This document shows, piece after piece, positions 8,850 through 22,797 of a DNA stretch of 64,000 nucleotides; position 1 is the stretch's first letter; each line of letters begins with the position of its first letter. Made by a program: the position numbers and the translations under genes. The stretch is from Chamaecrista fasciculata (taxonomy: Eukaryota; Streptophyta; Magnoliopsida; Fabales; Fabaceae). The DNA lies in the NCBI GenBank assembly GCA_003254925.1, contig QANZ01012406.1:70962-134961 (forward strand). Reading direction: 5' to 3'. The notes under the pieces are model-generated. The model made no database searches, was not told where the DNA came from, and was given only the letters and a program-made list of their open reading frames with translations.

Positions 8850-11800
8850 ATGAGTTTCTTGGAGATGGCATTTCAGTCTTGGGTTGTTGGTCAGCCAGTC
8901 TTCGTTTCCGGTTCCAAATTACTTTACATTGCGAGTGAGAATCGGCCGAAAAGAGTGCCGATGAAAGTTGCATGCGCTTCTAGAAGCTTTTCTGTCTCAA
9001 GAATTTCCGTGAACGATGACAAGTTAGTTGGTAGAGCACGCTTCCGATGTTTATGTACAAGCAATGTCAATTTGGGTGGAAATAGTTCTGTTTCAAAAGC
9101 AAATATGAACTTGGTTCTAGGAATAGTGAAGGGAGGAGTTATTGTGGCTGCAACTGTTTGTGCTGTGTTGGCATTGGGATGCCGACGAGTCGTTGCAATT
9201 GAAGGTGTAGTAAATGCAGGATATGGAGTTATTGGACAAAGTATATTGTTGCTCAGAAATACATGGCCTAAAGTTTCACTAGTTCTTCGGCTTTTTAAAG
9301 AGCAAGGTTTGATACTGGCTCTTCTCCTGGGTCTTTCAGCCTTTTTCTCTATGGCAGAGACTTCAATTACTACACTTTGGCCTTGGAAGGTATCAGTTAT
9401 TGTCCTGACCATACGCTACTCGGGTATAAGTCAAAATTAGTTTATGTACTTACTTAGTAAAGTGTTAATTGATCAAAGGAAAATTGACTGGGGTACATTT
9501 GGTTTTGGAAGTGAAATGCTAGAAGTTCAATAAAAGAGCATATTTGAGCTATTATAATGGTTTGACTTCAGAGTTTATCACTGACTTCCTTAATGTTGCT
9601 TAAGCATATAATTTTTTTTTTCCATAAGAATTGAGCTTATAATTTTGTAACTCAAGTTATAATATTTGAGGAAATCAATTTTCTGGTTTTGCACATCACT
9701 CTGCAATTACCTATGAATAATTTAACCGACCCTATTCCAAAATTCTAATGATTGTTGATGACAATTTGAACAAGGTCCGTGAGTTGGCTGAAAAGGAATC
9801 TGAAAATGGTGTCTTCAGACTACTCCGAAGTGATGTTACTCGGTTCCTTACAACTATACTTATTGGCACGACGTAATACCCTTTTACTATTATTATCAAG
9901 TAAAATTCATATTTCAAGTTCAATATAACGCCTTTCTTATTTTCGGCTACTTTTATGTACTCAGTGTGGTCAATATTGGAGCAACAGCTCTGGTCACTGA
10001 AGCAGCAACTGCTATTTTCGGTGAAGCTGGTGTTAGTGCAGCAACAGGAGTGATGACTGTATGTTTTATTATTTTCATTTAAGCAGTTGAATTCTTGAGA
10101 AATCTAGCAGTTGTAGTACATGAGAACATGCTTAAATAGTCTTGGTTATAGATTCTGATACTTCAATACCTGGATCCACCAGGGCACTAGATTGTTGTTT
10201 GCAACATTTTACTATCAGTTTTTTAAGTTGCTGCTCTATAAACTTGCAAACTCCTGATTGCTGGTAAAATCTAAAGCATTCTGTCTGAACCTAGTTTAAG
10301 CACCAAATTGTGGAAGCTTACGATCTGAACTTTCAGTAAATAGATGAAATTATTTCAATTTATACAATTATAAGCCTCCTCAAGGAGTTAACTTATGAAA
10401 AAAAAATGATAAGATGTAGGTTTTCACTTTTGTATCCTGATCAGTGTTATATGTGCAAAATTTAACTTTCCCAATATGATCCCTATAGTTGTAAAATGTT
10501 GAGTATACATATAAATTGTTGCATTAGATTGATCACATAATAGTATAATACTGCATTAGCACTTGAGGACATGTTCACCAGAAACTCTGATGATCTTTGC
10601 TTGTCCTTCATTAATGCCACCAAATTGAGCTCAATTACATCTAAAGCATGGTTTGTTAGTTGACTGGACCAATGTCTTTGGATTTCCTCATTTCTTCCCG
10701 AGTCTTTGGGTTGCTAGGCTAATTTCTTTATCCCCACAATGGGCCACCTAATTATATACTGGCACATAATGACATTCTTTTCTCCCTCTCCCTTATTTAC
10801 CTCTGTTTTGGTGCATAGATGCTTCCTTCCTGGGCTGAAAAGAAAATTGTTCTTGAAGACATTAACCAGAAATATTTTGATCTTGAGTAACCAAAGGTGC
10901 ACACTGAATGATTTAAAGAAAAATTGTCTTTTCATCTCAACTTTATGGTTCTTTATCATCTGAATTTTCATGTATGCTTCATTTTCTTGCTGTTTGATAC
11001 TTCTGATTATGATTTACTTTCTGAACTAAAATGGAAAGCTAAGTGCAGTCTGAATTTATCACTCTGTTTTTCCTAATATACATTCGTGCATTAGTACACC
11101 TGGAAAGATTTTTTTTAGACAAAATTTAGGTGCAGTTTTACATTTTCTGCTATCAAGTTCTCTAATAATATTATAGATGTGGATAGCAAATGAATGTTTT
11201 TATAGACAAATACTATGTCTGGAGGTTTTCATAAGCATTATCTACATTATTTATTTTTATTGGAAAACCTAATAGGGATTGCACCCAAGTCTAGCGTCCC
11301 TTTTTTTTTTCGTCTTTTGTTTTTCTGTAAATATCTAAGTTATATTTTTTCTACCTATTAATTTTAGGTTGCCATTTTACTTCTCACTGAAATCACTCCA
11401 AAAAGTATAGCTGTTCATAATCCAACAGAGGTGGCTCGATTTGTGGTAAGTTGTGGGATTCATGCTCTTTATACGTAGTCTTTTAAAACAGAGCAATTGC
11501 TCATCAGGCATTGATTTTTCCATTTCAAATTGTCCATGGCATCTACATTATGTTTCTTTTTCTACTTCTTTTAATAATTAATTTTGGTTTTAAATGCCCA
11601 TAGGTGAGGCCAGTGGCGTGGCTTTCTCTTGTTCTGTATCCTGTAGGGAGAATTGTTACTTATCTTTCAATGGGGATGTTGAAATTGCTTGGCTTAAAAG
11701 GAAGAAGGTCTGCTGGAAATATCCTTATCTCTCTTGACATGGGTGTATATATTTTATTCCAGTTTATAAGAGGTTTATGTGGTCTAATAACTTGTTATAC

Positions 11801-14800
11801 TCACTATTTTAGTCCCATCATATCTGTAGTAATGTCATTGGATTTGTATCATTGCAATACCTGGCAATTTTTTTTTTTTATATTAACGTATAGTGTCTGA
11901 AGTTATTGGCAGGCCTGCTGAGGGCACTAATGAAGAGATGACGTTATTATATTAATAATTTGTGGGATTTGTATGCTTTAGACTGTTGGTAGCATTTTGG
12001 ACTACAGTTTGATGAACAGATTGTGGCTGAAAGATTGCATGTGTATTTCTGTGCCATTTTTTGGGTGGTATGATATTCTATGGATGCATGCAAAAATCTA
12101 ATCATAATATTCATGTGGAAGAGGGCATCCATTTGTGGAAGTTGTCATTGTATGGCATTCACATTAAATCTTTTTTAATGCCTCACTGAACTGTTATCAA
12201 TTTTTATTGTACCAGTGAACCCTATGTAACTGAAGATGAACTGAAATTGATGTTAAGAGGTGCAGAGTTGAGTGGGGCTATAGAGGAGGAAGAACAGGTA
12301 ATAAATATTTGTATATTTTCTCTGATAAAGTCAATATCTAGACAACAGTAGACTATGTTATATATTATATAGGGATAGGGATTCCTGAAATTGTTGCTGG
12401 CCTTGGTTGATATTGAAATTTGCTTTCCATCTTTTGAGTGATGCTATTATTGTCTAAAGACTTGAAAATTTAATCAATGTTTTCTTTAGTAAATTAAACC
12501 TGGTTTTCTAAGTTCTGGAATATCTGATTATAACAAAATTGGTATCCGAAGTGTTTGTTGCTGAAAAAGTAATGGTTTTTATGATTGCATCTGAAATAAA
12601 AAATTAAAGATAACTGATAATATGCTTGCATTTGAAAGAGATATCGAAAGGAATTGATTTAACTTCTAGTTCTAGAAGAGATAAAGGATAACCTGTTTTA
12701 AAACAACTATTGGTATTTGTAAGAACCCATTGACCGATTTCTGCTAGGGATGGCAGGTGAAATTATCTGTAAATATGAGCAATGACTTTTTAACTTTAGG
12801 TTAATGAATTTACTGAACATTATTTCACGGATGAAGATTCTCTAGACAAATACAAGGCATAGTTTTCACCTAATGCTACTCATGTGACCTTTTTTCAGCT
12901 TGCCTTATCTGTACCCTGATAGTGTTTTTCTGGTTTTCCCATGTAGTGGTCGATGCTAACATAAGTAAAACTAATATTCCACCGGTTCTACTATCTTGTT
13001 TTATGAGGGTAAATTGGAGTCAGAATGTGGAGTGAATGGCCAACTAGCTTGTTGCTTATGATCATTGTAATAATATGTGGGATGTATTGGATTGAGAAAT
13101 TTTCCCATTTTTAATACACATTTTTATGCTGTATTTTAAATCTTTTTCACTCTAAAAGAAAATGGATTTTGATAAACTTGCTAACATAGAATCCTATTTT
13201 TTCCCACAAATTTGAAAATAATTTTTTAAATGGAATGTAAGAGTTTATCCAGAAAACATGAATAGATGATTCATTGTCCATAACTAAAACCCTGTTTGTT
13301 ATTAACTGTGTTAGATTTCTTATAATGCATAATATTTTTCTGATATGAATAATAGAGGAAGAAAATTTATACAAAAGATAGAGGATGAGAAAGCATCCTA
13401 GTCCCTAGAACAAAGATGCAAGATAGTTAATTCTTTAATCCGTTACTTTTTCTGTTCCCAAAGTAGCTTGAACAAATGTCTCTTTTCGTAGGATATGATT
13501 GAAAATGTGTTGGAAATAAAAGACACCCATGTTAGAGAGGTTATGACACCTCTTGTTGATGTTGTTGCAATTGATGCAAGTTTAAGCCTTGTAGATTTTC
13601 ATCACTTGTGGGTTACTCATCAGTACTCAAGGTATATTAAGTTCCTCAAGTTCACATTATGACTACTTTTTATTTCATGTTATTTTTAATTTGCTAACTG
13701 AATCATGACATCTTTACTAGGGTGCCCGTTTTTGAGCAACGCGTTGATAATATAATGGGTATTGCATATGCAATGGATCTACTAGATTATGTTCAAAAGG
13801 TTGAGAAACTTTGCTCCTGTTATTTATTATACAAGTTATAAGTGCTGTGCCTATTAATTTTATTCCCCATCTCATAGTTTGCAGAATTGTAATCTCTTTG
13901 ATTTTGAAGGGTGAGCTTCTAGAAAGTACTACTGTTGGAGATATGGCTCACAAGCCTGCATATTTTGTACCCGGTAAATTATTTTTTTCTCAACCATTTT
14001 GTGGGAATCATGTCCATTTTATTACTTTGTGGCTGGTGTTGCTCTCTTTGAAGAATAGACATGGACACATCGTGAACGATTGAAAAGGAGAAATTTAAAA
14101 GGAACTCTTAGCTACTGACTTATCCCGATCTGCTTCCTACTACTGACTAGTTGTCCTTTTTCTTCTTTTGTTTGTTTAAACACATTACAAACTGCAGCTT
14201 TTAGTCTATTTTCAATCTTTGCATGCAACATTCAATCAGGGTTACCCTGTAATGTTATGGACCACCCTAGCATAAAATATTATTCAGATGTTCTTAGCTA
14301 TCAAATTCGGTACAGAAAAGTCTCACTCTCCAAATAGTCTTGTGGTTGAGGAATCTAAAATGAGTGTGTGTGAATTGTGATGCCTGTAATTAGTTAGCTT
14401 AGCAAATATAGCAAAGTTGGAATAGAGTAGTAACTTGTGTGCAGAACTAATATTCACTCTGTAATTTATCCAAAATCCAAGAAAGGAGGGAAAATACGAA
14501 TGAGGGTCTTCTGCTGCAGTGAATGATAACAAATATCATCTTTGACCTCTGTTCATTTTGCATTTTGTTTGTCTAAATTGGAGGAGTGAAAGTGTGAAAC
14601 AATATTCTTATTCACTCAGTTCATTGCAATCAATACTGTCTATAAAACTTGATTCTATTGTGCCTTTGTTGCATAATCTGTCCCAAACTTGCTATTATTG
14701 GGACAAGACATCATTTTCTATAGATAATTCTTGCAATTTCTTTTACTCTTTTCATAATACTTACCAGTTGGGAAGGGTAGACAAGAAATGGACAACAGGT

Positions 14801-17800
14801 CATGCACTGTTGCTATGTAATGAATAATCATTTATTTTGGCTTCACTAACCCGTTAAGCGTTCTCCCTTTTGTCTGCATACTGAAATTGGGTAGGGAAGC
14901 ATTCATTTTAAGATAAAAGCACATCTTTATATGTTCTGTTCTGCGAACAATGTTGGATGAACAAGTTCTTATTATTGGTTCTGCAGATTCGATGTCTGTT
15001 TGGAATCTTCTCAGAGAGTTCCGGATACGGAAAGTTCACATGGCTGTTGTTCTTAATGAGTATGGTGGAACTGTGGGAGTATGTTCACACCTTATTAGAA
15101 GTCAACTAAGATCTGTTTGTTTGACATTAAATATAAAATTTGATGTGAGATGCTTAATTGACTGAAAATATGGTGTCACTGGATTTTTCTTCTTTTTTCC
15201 CTCCTATATTATAACTTTTTTTGATTTGGTTAATTTAGAATTACTTGTTAGAAATTTAGTGCAATGGTCATCACCAACCACATTAAATTTTGCACAAATA
15301 TTCATAAATTATCTAAAATGAAAACAACTAGAAATATGTAGGATTATTAAATTCTCTAAATTTGCTAACCCTAACATCATTCTCTCACCCTTGGCTCTCC
15401 TAGTTGTTCTTACAGTTAATAGCCAATTTCTATTGTCTGTTTTCCTCTTATCCCTTAAATTTGTCAATTAAGTTTATAGTCTACACCTGCGCATGACTGT
15501 TGCACTCTAGTTTACCAAGATGAAGTTAATCTCTCTCATTAGGCTTAATTCTGAGGGAAGCTTCCTTGGTAGATGTAGGTGATTAGATTGTTTCTTATTC
15601 CTAAACTTTGTTTTTCTGAATTCAATTCTATATCTATATGCTTCATATTTAATTTCAAGCATGAATTGCAAGCAAATGTGGTTGGAACCTAAATCCTACT
15701 TCCATCTGACAGATTGTAACTCTGGAGGATGTTGTTGAGGAAATTGTTGGTGAAATCTTCGATGAAAATGACTCAAAGGTAAAGCTCACTACAAATGCTT
15801 TTGTTTTATATTGTTTTCTGTTTTTGGTCTTATGTTTATTGTTCTCTATTTTTTGAGAAATGCAACATAAACAGCAGGATTTTATTGAAAATTATTAATA
15901 TGCCCTGTATTAACCCCCATAAACCTTAGTTATTAGTTTTTTAACTCTTATTTCAGTTTGGATTCAAACTAGTCTGCTGTCCTTGTCTTTTTAGGCCCTC
16001 TATTTTGATTTAGAAGATCCAACATTAATATTGTGTGACTTCTTGCTTCAGGTCGACATAATTCAAATTAAACTTTTAGATTGTTGAGAAAATGGTATGG
16101 TTTATTATGGAGTAGCAATGTCTGTTATTAAGGTGATAAAATGTTGGTTGGGACTAGAGAATGTGAAGCTGGTTTTTGCAGTATCTTTTTAAAATAAGGG
16201 AGAAATGATATTGTTGAAATAAATTGGATATGAGGAAGAATCGGATCCAAGCTGACAATCCTCTTTTAGAGCAAGGAGTAGCCTTGTTTGGTGGAAGTGA
16301 GGTAGAACTGTTTTGATTGTATCAGTCACTCCCAGTGTTGCGAATGCTTGAAAGCCGGTCAGTTTTAAGGTTTGAGATGAAAATTGAAGTAAATGAGAAT
16401 GCTGAGTACTAGCTTGTTTAAAAGTGATAAAGATGAGTGTGATTGCAACAAGGGAATTTGGGAAGAGTATGTAGCTGTGATGGGATTGAATGGCAAAAGA
16501 GGTTTACATCTTAAGTTGGTTTTAACTGAGTTAGTGTACTTTCCATCTGTAAGTCATGGGAATTTGGACCTTTCCGATGGGCCAAGAGTCACTAAGTCAT
16601 ATTCCTTGCAGGTTTAAAGTGGGCACTCTTGACTTGATAGTTTAGAATGATTAGTTCAATTTACAATATATCTCGATGCCTTTTGTTTTTTATACAATTT
16701 TTCATTCAACTTCTGCCCTGGATGAATAATAAAAACTACACTTTTAGGCATATTTTGGCTTTTCCTATAAGTTTATAAACTGAAAAACTGTGATAGAATC
16801 AGACATAATAGTGTTTAATGTGAAAATCATTACACCATTGTCTCTGGTAGTTGTAGTAAAAAATTGTGTTTTGGCTTTTACATTAGTGGTTAGTTATTCA
16901 ATTATCAAATATTTAAAATTATGCTTTTTTATTGAGATTAATGTACAACTGATTCTTATTATCAATGACTGCATGTATAAGGATTTACTGCTGATGTTAT
17001 ACTAATTTTTTTTCTCTCATGGTGATTCAACAGGAGGAAATACAAAAGAAAACTGGTTACATTGTAATGCGAGCTGAGGGTATATTTGATGTGGATGCAA
17101 ATACATCTATAGATCAGCTCTCTGAAGATTTGAACATCAAGATGCCAGAGGTTTCACTATATTATTATATAATGCTACTTTCGCACTGCTCTTCTAAATA
17201 AAATGGCAGTTTTAGTTCTAACAACTTTGTATTAGTTGGCTGGAGTTGGTGCAATTTTCTATGTTGCTATATTATTATATAATGCTACTTTCCCATTTGC
17301 CCTTCAGGATCAATTTTGCATTTCACTTCATTTACTAAGGCTTAAAATATCATGTCTTAATATCTTGATATGAGCCGACCGTAATTTTTGTTGGAGTTGT
17401 TGAGCCTAGTCCAGCAATCATCCTTGTGTGTCTTTAATCAACACGTTTCTTTGGCTTGCTTGTCTTGTTTAAGTAAATTTAAAACGAGTACACATGCACT
17501 ATATTTGAAATAGATACTTTGGAGGCTGGAATCTATGAATTTTGGGGTTGGGGCAGTGAGCATGTATTGAAATGAACCATGATTGCTACTTATATAGTGC
17601 TGAGCGTGTCATAAAGTGCTGGTCTCATAAAGCATACTTTGCTAACTTCTATTATCACACAGGGGCATCAATATGAGACGGTTTCGGGGTTTGTATGTGA
17701 AGCATTTGGATACATCCCAAGGACAGGCGAGAGCATCAAGGTGGTTCTTGAGAGGGAAGATGAAGATGAGAATGATGAGTCTAATTCTGATAATCAAGAC

Positions 17801-18921
17801 GTAAAGGAGAAGTATCAGATTTTCAAGCTTGAGGTAATCGATCTCTTGATTTCTGGAAATTTTATTTGGGTTTGCTAGTTATCATATCATAGAAGGGATG
17901 AAATGGGGAGCTTAGGGAGTCAAGTCTACTAATAGTACCCAGTACAATTGCTAGGACGCATAGACCACCCAACCACCCAGGCACCAACCCCTCTTTACTT
18001 GTTTATGTATGTATGAGTATAATTTGAGATACTTCCTTCGCCGTATGGTAACAAGTGATATTTTGTTGGAAAGTTTGATTCTGTAACTCTCATAAACCTC
18101 ACATTTAAGAATCTGGTATTATTTGGTCTGGTTGGCTGTGATGTGACTTGTGAGATATAGTAATAAACATCTTTTAGAATGAAAACATATAAAACTAAGT
18201 AAATAGGGCTCTAAATTTACGTAACCTTCCTTGTATCTTTGCTATAAAATTTATTAATCAAACAAAGACAGACATTCATAAAAATCTTGTTTGACCAATC
18301 ATGTACAGAGAATATAAAAGAAAATTTTGTTTAATGATGAGTCATAGAAGACAGAGAATATAAATAAATTTTATGATTGGAGAAGTCTACAAAGATGTAA
18401 AAAACTTCTTTACATAAGTGTTTTTTTTTTTTAAAAGAGGGGGATAACACATGCAATACCATAATAGGATATTTCAGACAGAAATAGAAAACCGGAGATC
18501 AATTCTGCAATTCACCAGTGTCTCAAAGGTGGTGTATTTGTGAAGTGCACCCATAATAGTGAAGAATATATTTTGCAGCTTCGAAGACTACAGAAAGGAA
18601 TATCTTTTATCATAGTTACTGTTTATTTCCTTCCTCCCTGTGTCACCTGTGCAGAATATATTCAAGTTTATTGGTTTTGTGCAGATACTAGCAGGAAATG
18701 CCAGAAAGGTAAGTGCGGTTCGGTTTGAAAGGATAAATAATGACGATGAAATGTTGGAGTCGAAAGAAGTAACTCGCCTGGTTCCAAAAATCATGAAGAA
18801 AAAATGGAGTGATGATGATGATTCAAATGGCACGGAGTATATTGTAAACCAAGTCACAAAGAGACCACAGGATGGCCCTTCTGATGAAAATGGGAATGAA
18901 GATATTGATGATAACGAATAG
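8850..18921 (+). CDS. Chloroplast DUF21-CBS-CorC protein (Mg2+ transport family)
   Basis: Exons: 8850-9389, 9775-9872, 9965-10058, 11368-11445, 11604-11707, 12216-12297, 13492-13631, 13721-13799, 13910-13973, 14987-15078, 15713-15778, 17034-17150, 17663-17833, 18685-18921. All junctions are GT-AG and in phase, giving 653 aa. The N-terminus (about 1-90) is basic and Ser-rich, like a plastid transit peptide. Hydrophobic DUF21 helices follow (about 95-115, 155-330, with AFFSMAETSIT and TEITPKSIAVHNP). A CBS-domain pair (about 350-480, with REVMTPLVDV and HMAVVLNEYGGT) is next, then a CorC/HlyC domain (about 535-610) and an acidic tail. This is the CNNM/CorC family; from memory, the Arabidopsis chloroplast members are At1g55930 and At3g13070, described as envelope Mg2+ transporters (MGR8/9). 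An in-frame Met at 8865 is an alternative start. A Ser-rich upstream ORF (8513-8677) lies in the leader. Confidence 0.93.
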
Positions 18922-19459
18922 TTCTGGCTAACATTAGGCTCTTGTATGCTTATTGGGTCTTGCGGCATTATTCTTGCATTACCAGAAAACGTGTAAAGAT
19001 TGAGAGAAATATTAGAGAATAAGAAAGCAGTGGGCTTAGAGGGCTAAGAATGAGATGCAGTTACATTTGAATGATCAAAGATTGCATTGTAGTTAGCTTC
19101 ATTTGAGGCTGACATGTTCTTCAAACTACTTCCTATTCTTTTTTTATCAAGCATCGGCCATCTTTGTTCTTACTCCAGAACTCAGAATCTGCTGTGCTCT
19201 TAGTAAGTATGAATATTATAGCTTGAAATATATCAACAAATAATATGAATTACAATTTTTTCTTGTGAAGTGCACCCATTATTGAATTAATTTTTTTAAA
19301 AATACACTTAATATAATCTCTTTTATGATTAGTTATTTGTCATTTTTAATAGTAAATTTATTAGTAAAGATATAAATACTTAAATATAAATCTAATGCAG
19401 TAATGCTTACTTTAATTCTCGATCTCTCTTTACTGTCTGAGTTAGCTTTCTGTGGCCAC
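18922..19459. other. 3' UTR and downstream spacer of the DUF21-CBS gene
   Basis: Sequence after the TAG stop at 18919-18921. It probably holds the 3' UTR for a few hundred bases and then AT-rich spacer up to the inverted-repeat nest. No other gene is seen. Confidence 0.5.
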
Positions 19460-19522
19460 AATGTGCAACATTTGTATAAACAAAGAAGACTAACTCTTAA
19501 CATGTATCCATAACCTTCTATA

Positions 19523-19861
19523 CTTAGGAAGCATGGACACGGACACGGGACACGACACGGACACGGACACAGCGACACGCTAGACTCTCAAAATTACGCG
19601 ACACGACACGGCATATATTTATATATAAAAATAATTAAATATTCATAATTTTTAATGAAAAATTTAAAAATTACAAGTTTTATTCATAATATATGTCATA
19701 TGTATTATTATTTTCTCTTATGTCATGTTAAAGTCACAAAAAATTGATTTATATTTTAAAATTTATGAATATGTGTCGTGTCAGTGTCGTACGGGTGTCG
19801 GACACCGACACGTGTCTGACACGGCGACACGCCCTCAAAATGAAGTGTCCATGCTTCTTAG
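19523..19861. mobile_element. MITE with CATGGACAC terminal inverted repeats
   Basis: A 339-bp element has terminal inverted repeats CTTAGGAAGCATGGACAC / CTAAGAAGCATGGACAC. Subterminal GACACG repeats lie in opposite orientation at the two ends. It is flanked by TTCTATA (19516-19522 and 19862-19868), or TTCTATAC if 8 bp is preferred, which would suit a hAT-type transposase. The opposite arm of the surrounding inverted repeat has the single uninterrupted TTCTATACATAG, which confirms the insertion point. Confidence 0.85.
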
Positions 19862-20073
19862 TTCTATACATAGTATTTATAAATATTTTTAAGAGTAATT
19901 GAAATTAAATAATAAAGTGTGTGAGTACAAAATTGAATATAATTAAAAATATTTAGTTTTCTTATAAAAAATAAGAAAATAAAATTATATTTTACCATAA
20001 TTAAAAAATATTTTGATTCTTAAAGTGCCTTAATTTAAAAACATTAAAATGTTCAAATTTTATTTGTTTTATT

Positions 20074-22695
20074 TTTTTTTGAATAAACAAAAACAAGGCC
20101 TAAAGATAACTAAAGCGACCATAAACGAAACTAAGAATGTGGGGGAACAAATGCATAATAGAAAAGTTGTGTGGTGTCTCAGCAATCCTCCAGCTTCCTT
20201 TGCTTTGATCAAGAAGATGGTAGATGTCCTCAATGACGACCTCAACCTCGAAGTGCACAGTTGGACGATGCTTAAGCAGGATACCTCCCTTCTGAATCTT
20301 GAATTCCACTCTCTCAGCCTGAATGCTTCTGAGGTCTTCCAGAAATTTTCTGAAACCTGTGAGCGAAATAGTCAAGTTAGAAGTTTGAGCTGTCTCACAA
20401 ACGAGAATATCCATAATTGGGTAGTTGTTTTCGAAATGAAAAGCAGAGAAGACGCTTTTATTTTGTCTTTTGCTCCTAAACCAACAGCAGTAGAAGACAG
20501 GATTTTCGTTGCAGTAATTCAGAATGGTGTGGTGTGCTTGTTGACTTGCATGAGCTTCCACCGCTGCTCTTTTCTGAGTAATGTCCTCCAACTGTGAGAT
20601 TTTATCTTTCCATATCTGGATGATCTTCAACGGGTTGGTAACCTCTTGATTGAACCGAGACTCATTCCGATGTTGGTAAATGGCCCAGATGAAGACAAGA
20701 ACTTTGACAAACAACTCCCCATTATTACCATTATTATGGTCAGAAATAAACAGCTCCTTTAACCAGCTTTGAAAACCAATTCGAACATAATCATCACTTC
20801 TAAACGCCAAAACGGAGCCAAACCAAGCTGCTTTGGAAACTGGGCATCCCAAAAAGAGGTGGGTATCATCCTCAATGCTGTTATGGCAGAAAGTACAGCT
20901 AGCATCTATATTGAAATTCTTCTTCAGGAGGTTGGCACTAGTAGGGAGAGCACTAGTGAAGCATTTCCAGCCAAACAGGAGGATCTTTGGAAAGCAAGGC
21001 AACTTCCAGAATCTTTTCCAATCAATAGAATTGTCCGAAGGGGAATCAGAAACAGACAGTGCATAAGAAGTTTTAACCATATAATTACCATTTGTACTAT
21101 GACGCCAAATAATCCTGTCCCGAGCACCGTTATGAGATAGATGAATCTTCATGATTTCCTGCGCGTTCTGGTTGTCATAAATCTTGAGAATTTTGCTCCT
21201 ATCCCAATTACCCCTGTTATCAATCAAGTGGCTCACTTTGGTTATAGTCTCCTCAATTCTGTTCGGCCTAATCCAGAGGTCACTCTTGAGCTCAATATCT
21301 TCCCCATTTCCAACTCGCCATCTGCAATCTTTTAAAATATCATTGATCCGATTACAAATATGTCTGGCAAACTGGGAAGGGTTAGAGTTACACGAGAAAG
21401 TAGAGGTATTTGTCTTATTACTGTACTTGGCATGGAACACTTTGGATAGTAAGCTATCTCTCTTACTAATGATTCGCCAAGCTTGTCTACCCAACATGGC
21501 ATTGTTGAATTCTTTCATCTTTTTAATACCCAGTCCTCCCTGATGGGTAGGAGTACAAATTTTGTTCCACGCTCTCATGTGAGTAGCCTTGCTACCAGCA
21601 GAATTTCCCCAGAAAAAATTGCACATGACCATATCGCACTTGTGTGCTTCTTTATCTGTCAACTTAAAATAGGACAGGTGGTAGAGAGGGACAGAGGAGA
21701 GCACAGATTTGATTAAGGTCACTCTTGCAGCTTGTGAAAGAAGTTGAGCTTTCCAGGATTCCAGCTTTTCCTGCAACCTATTGATGATGATATCATACAC
21801 TTTCCTACTCCTTGGCTCCTCATCAACCAGGCTTCCTAAATATTTGTTAAACTTTTCGACCTTCTTGAAATTCGCGGATTTGGCCATCATCTTTTTGAGT
21901 CTGTTCGGAGTGTTTGGGCTAAAAGAAATGTCAGATTTATTGTGATTGATTTGGAGACCAGAGACGCCCTCAAATTTCTTGAAAATAGATGTCATATCCG
22001 CAATGGAGGCCAAATCAGCTTTAAGGAAAAGCAGGATATCGTCAGCATAAATAAGATGATTGATAGCTGGTGCTTGTCTGGCCACTTTAATACCCTTAAG
22101 CTTCCCATTTGTATGAGCATTAGTTAACAATCCCGAAAGGATATTCATACAGAGGATGAATAGATACGGAGAGAGCGGATCACCTTGTCTCAGACCAGCT
22201 TTAGGCATAAAATTGTCCGACAGAGCCCCGTTGATTTGGACTTTAAAGCTTACAGTTGATACACACTGCATTATTAATTGCACCCAGTGATCGGGGAATT
22301 CCATCCACGTCAGCACATCCCGGAGAAACTGCCAGGAAACCTTATCGTAAGCTTTTAGAAGGTCAATTTTGATTCCTGCCCAGAAGGCCTTTCCTTTTTT
22401 GTGACGTCTAATGTACCTAAGGACTTCGTGAGCAAGCAGAATGTTATCACTAATAGACCTTCCCTTTGCAAACGCATTCTGGAAGGGGGTAATGACATCC
22501 ATGATAATGTCTTGAAGTCTGTTGGTTATGGTTTTGGAGATGATTTTATAAGCCACGTTGCAAAGACTGATTGGCCTAAAATCCGCACAACTCACCTGCT
22601 CCTCCCCTTTTGGAATCAAAATGATATTGGAGTAGTTCAATTCTTTTAGCATGTGTCCAGAGTTGAGGAATGAAGAAACCATTTGAATGAGATCC
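20074..22695 (-). mobile_element. 5'-truncated LINE, second family
   Basis: The insertion is bracketed by exact 13-bp repeats TATTTGTTTTATT (20061-20073 and 22696-22708). On the minus strand the T-tract at about 20071-20080 is the polyA tail. The body encodes only the C-terminal two thirds of ORF2, with the endonuclease missing, so reverse transcription stopped early. It is clearly a different lineage from the LINE at 1.7-6.1 kb. Confidence 0.92.
20100..22682 (-). pseudogene. Truncated LINE ORF2 (reverse transcriptase)
   Basis: The remaining 860 codons are open. The frame enters at the reverse-transcriptase fingers (FRPISLCNVAYKIISK), continues through SDNILLAHE, AGLRQGDPLSPYLF and the catalytic YADD, and on through a thumb region and a zf-RVT zinc-binding segment (LPCFPKILLFGWK, then CTFCHNS...H). 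Unlike the first LINE, no RNase H domain can be recognised at the C-terminus. The endonuclease domain is absent through 5' truncation, so the copy cannot move on its own although no stop codon or frameshift has yet accumulated. Confidence 0.88.
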
Positions 22696-22797
22696 TATTT
22701 GTTTTATTGATGTTTCTTTAACACTAAAGATATTTATAAATACTATGTATAGAAAGGTCATGGATACATGTTAAGAGTTAGTCTTCTTTGTTTATAC

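Noticed and set aside
11719..11726. ATATCCTT, an exact U12-type AT-AC intron 5' splice site, near the end of exon 5 of the DUF21-CBS gene
   Set aside because: Joining from there to the AC at 12212 gives a frameshift and a stop. The GT at 11708 joined to the AG at 12215 keeps the frame and gives GLKGRSEPYVTEDEL, as expected for the family.
19505..19620. GACACG-rich stretch as a protein-coding repeat (PCPCPCR frame)
   Set aside because: It is the subterminal repeat of the MITE at 19523-19861.
20049..22649. Plus-strand frames up to 182 codons
   Set aside because: Antisense shadows of the truncated LINE ORF2.
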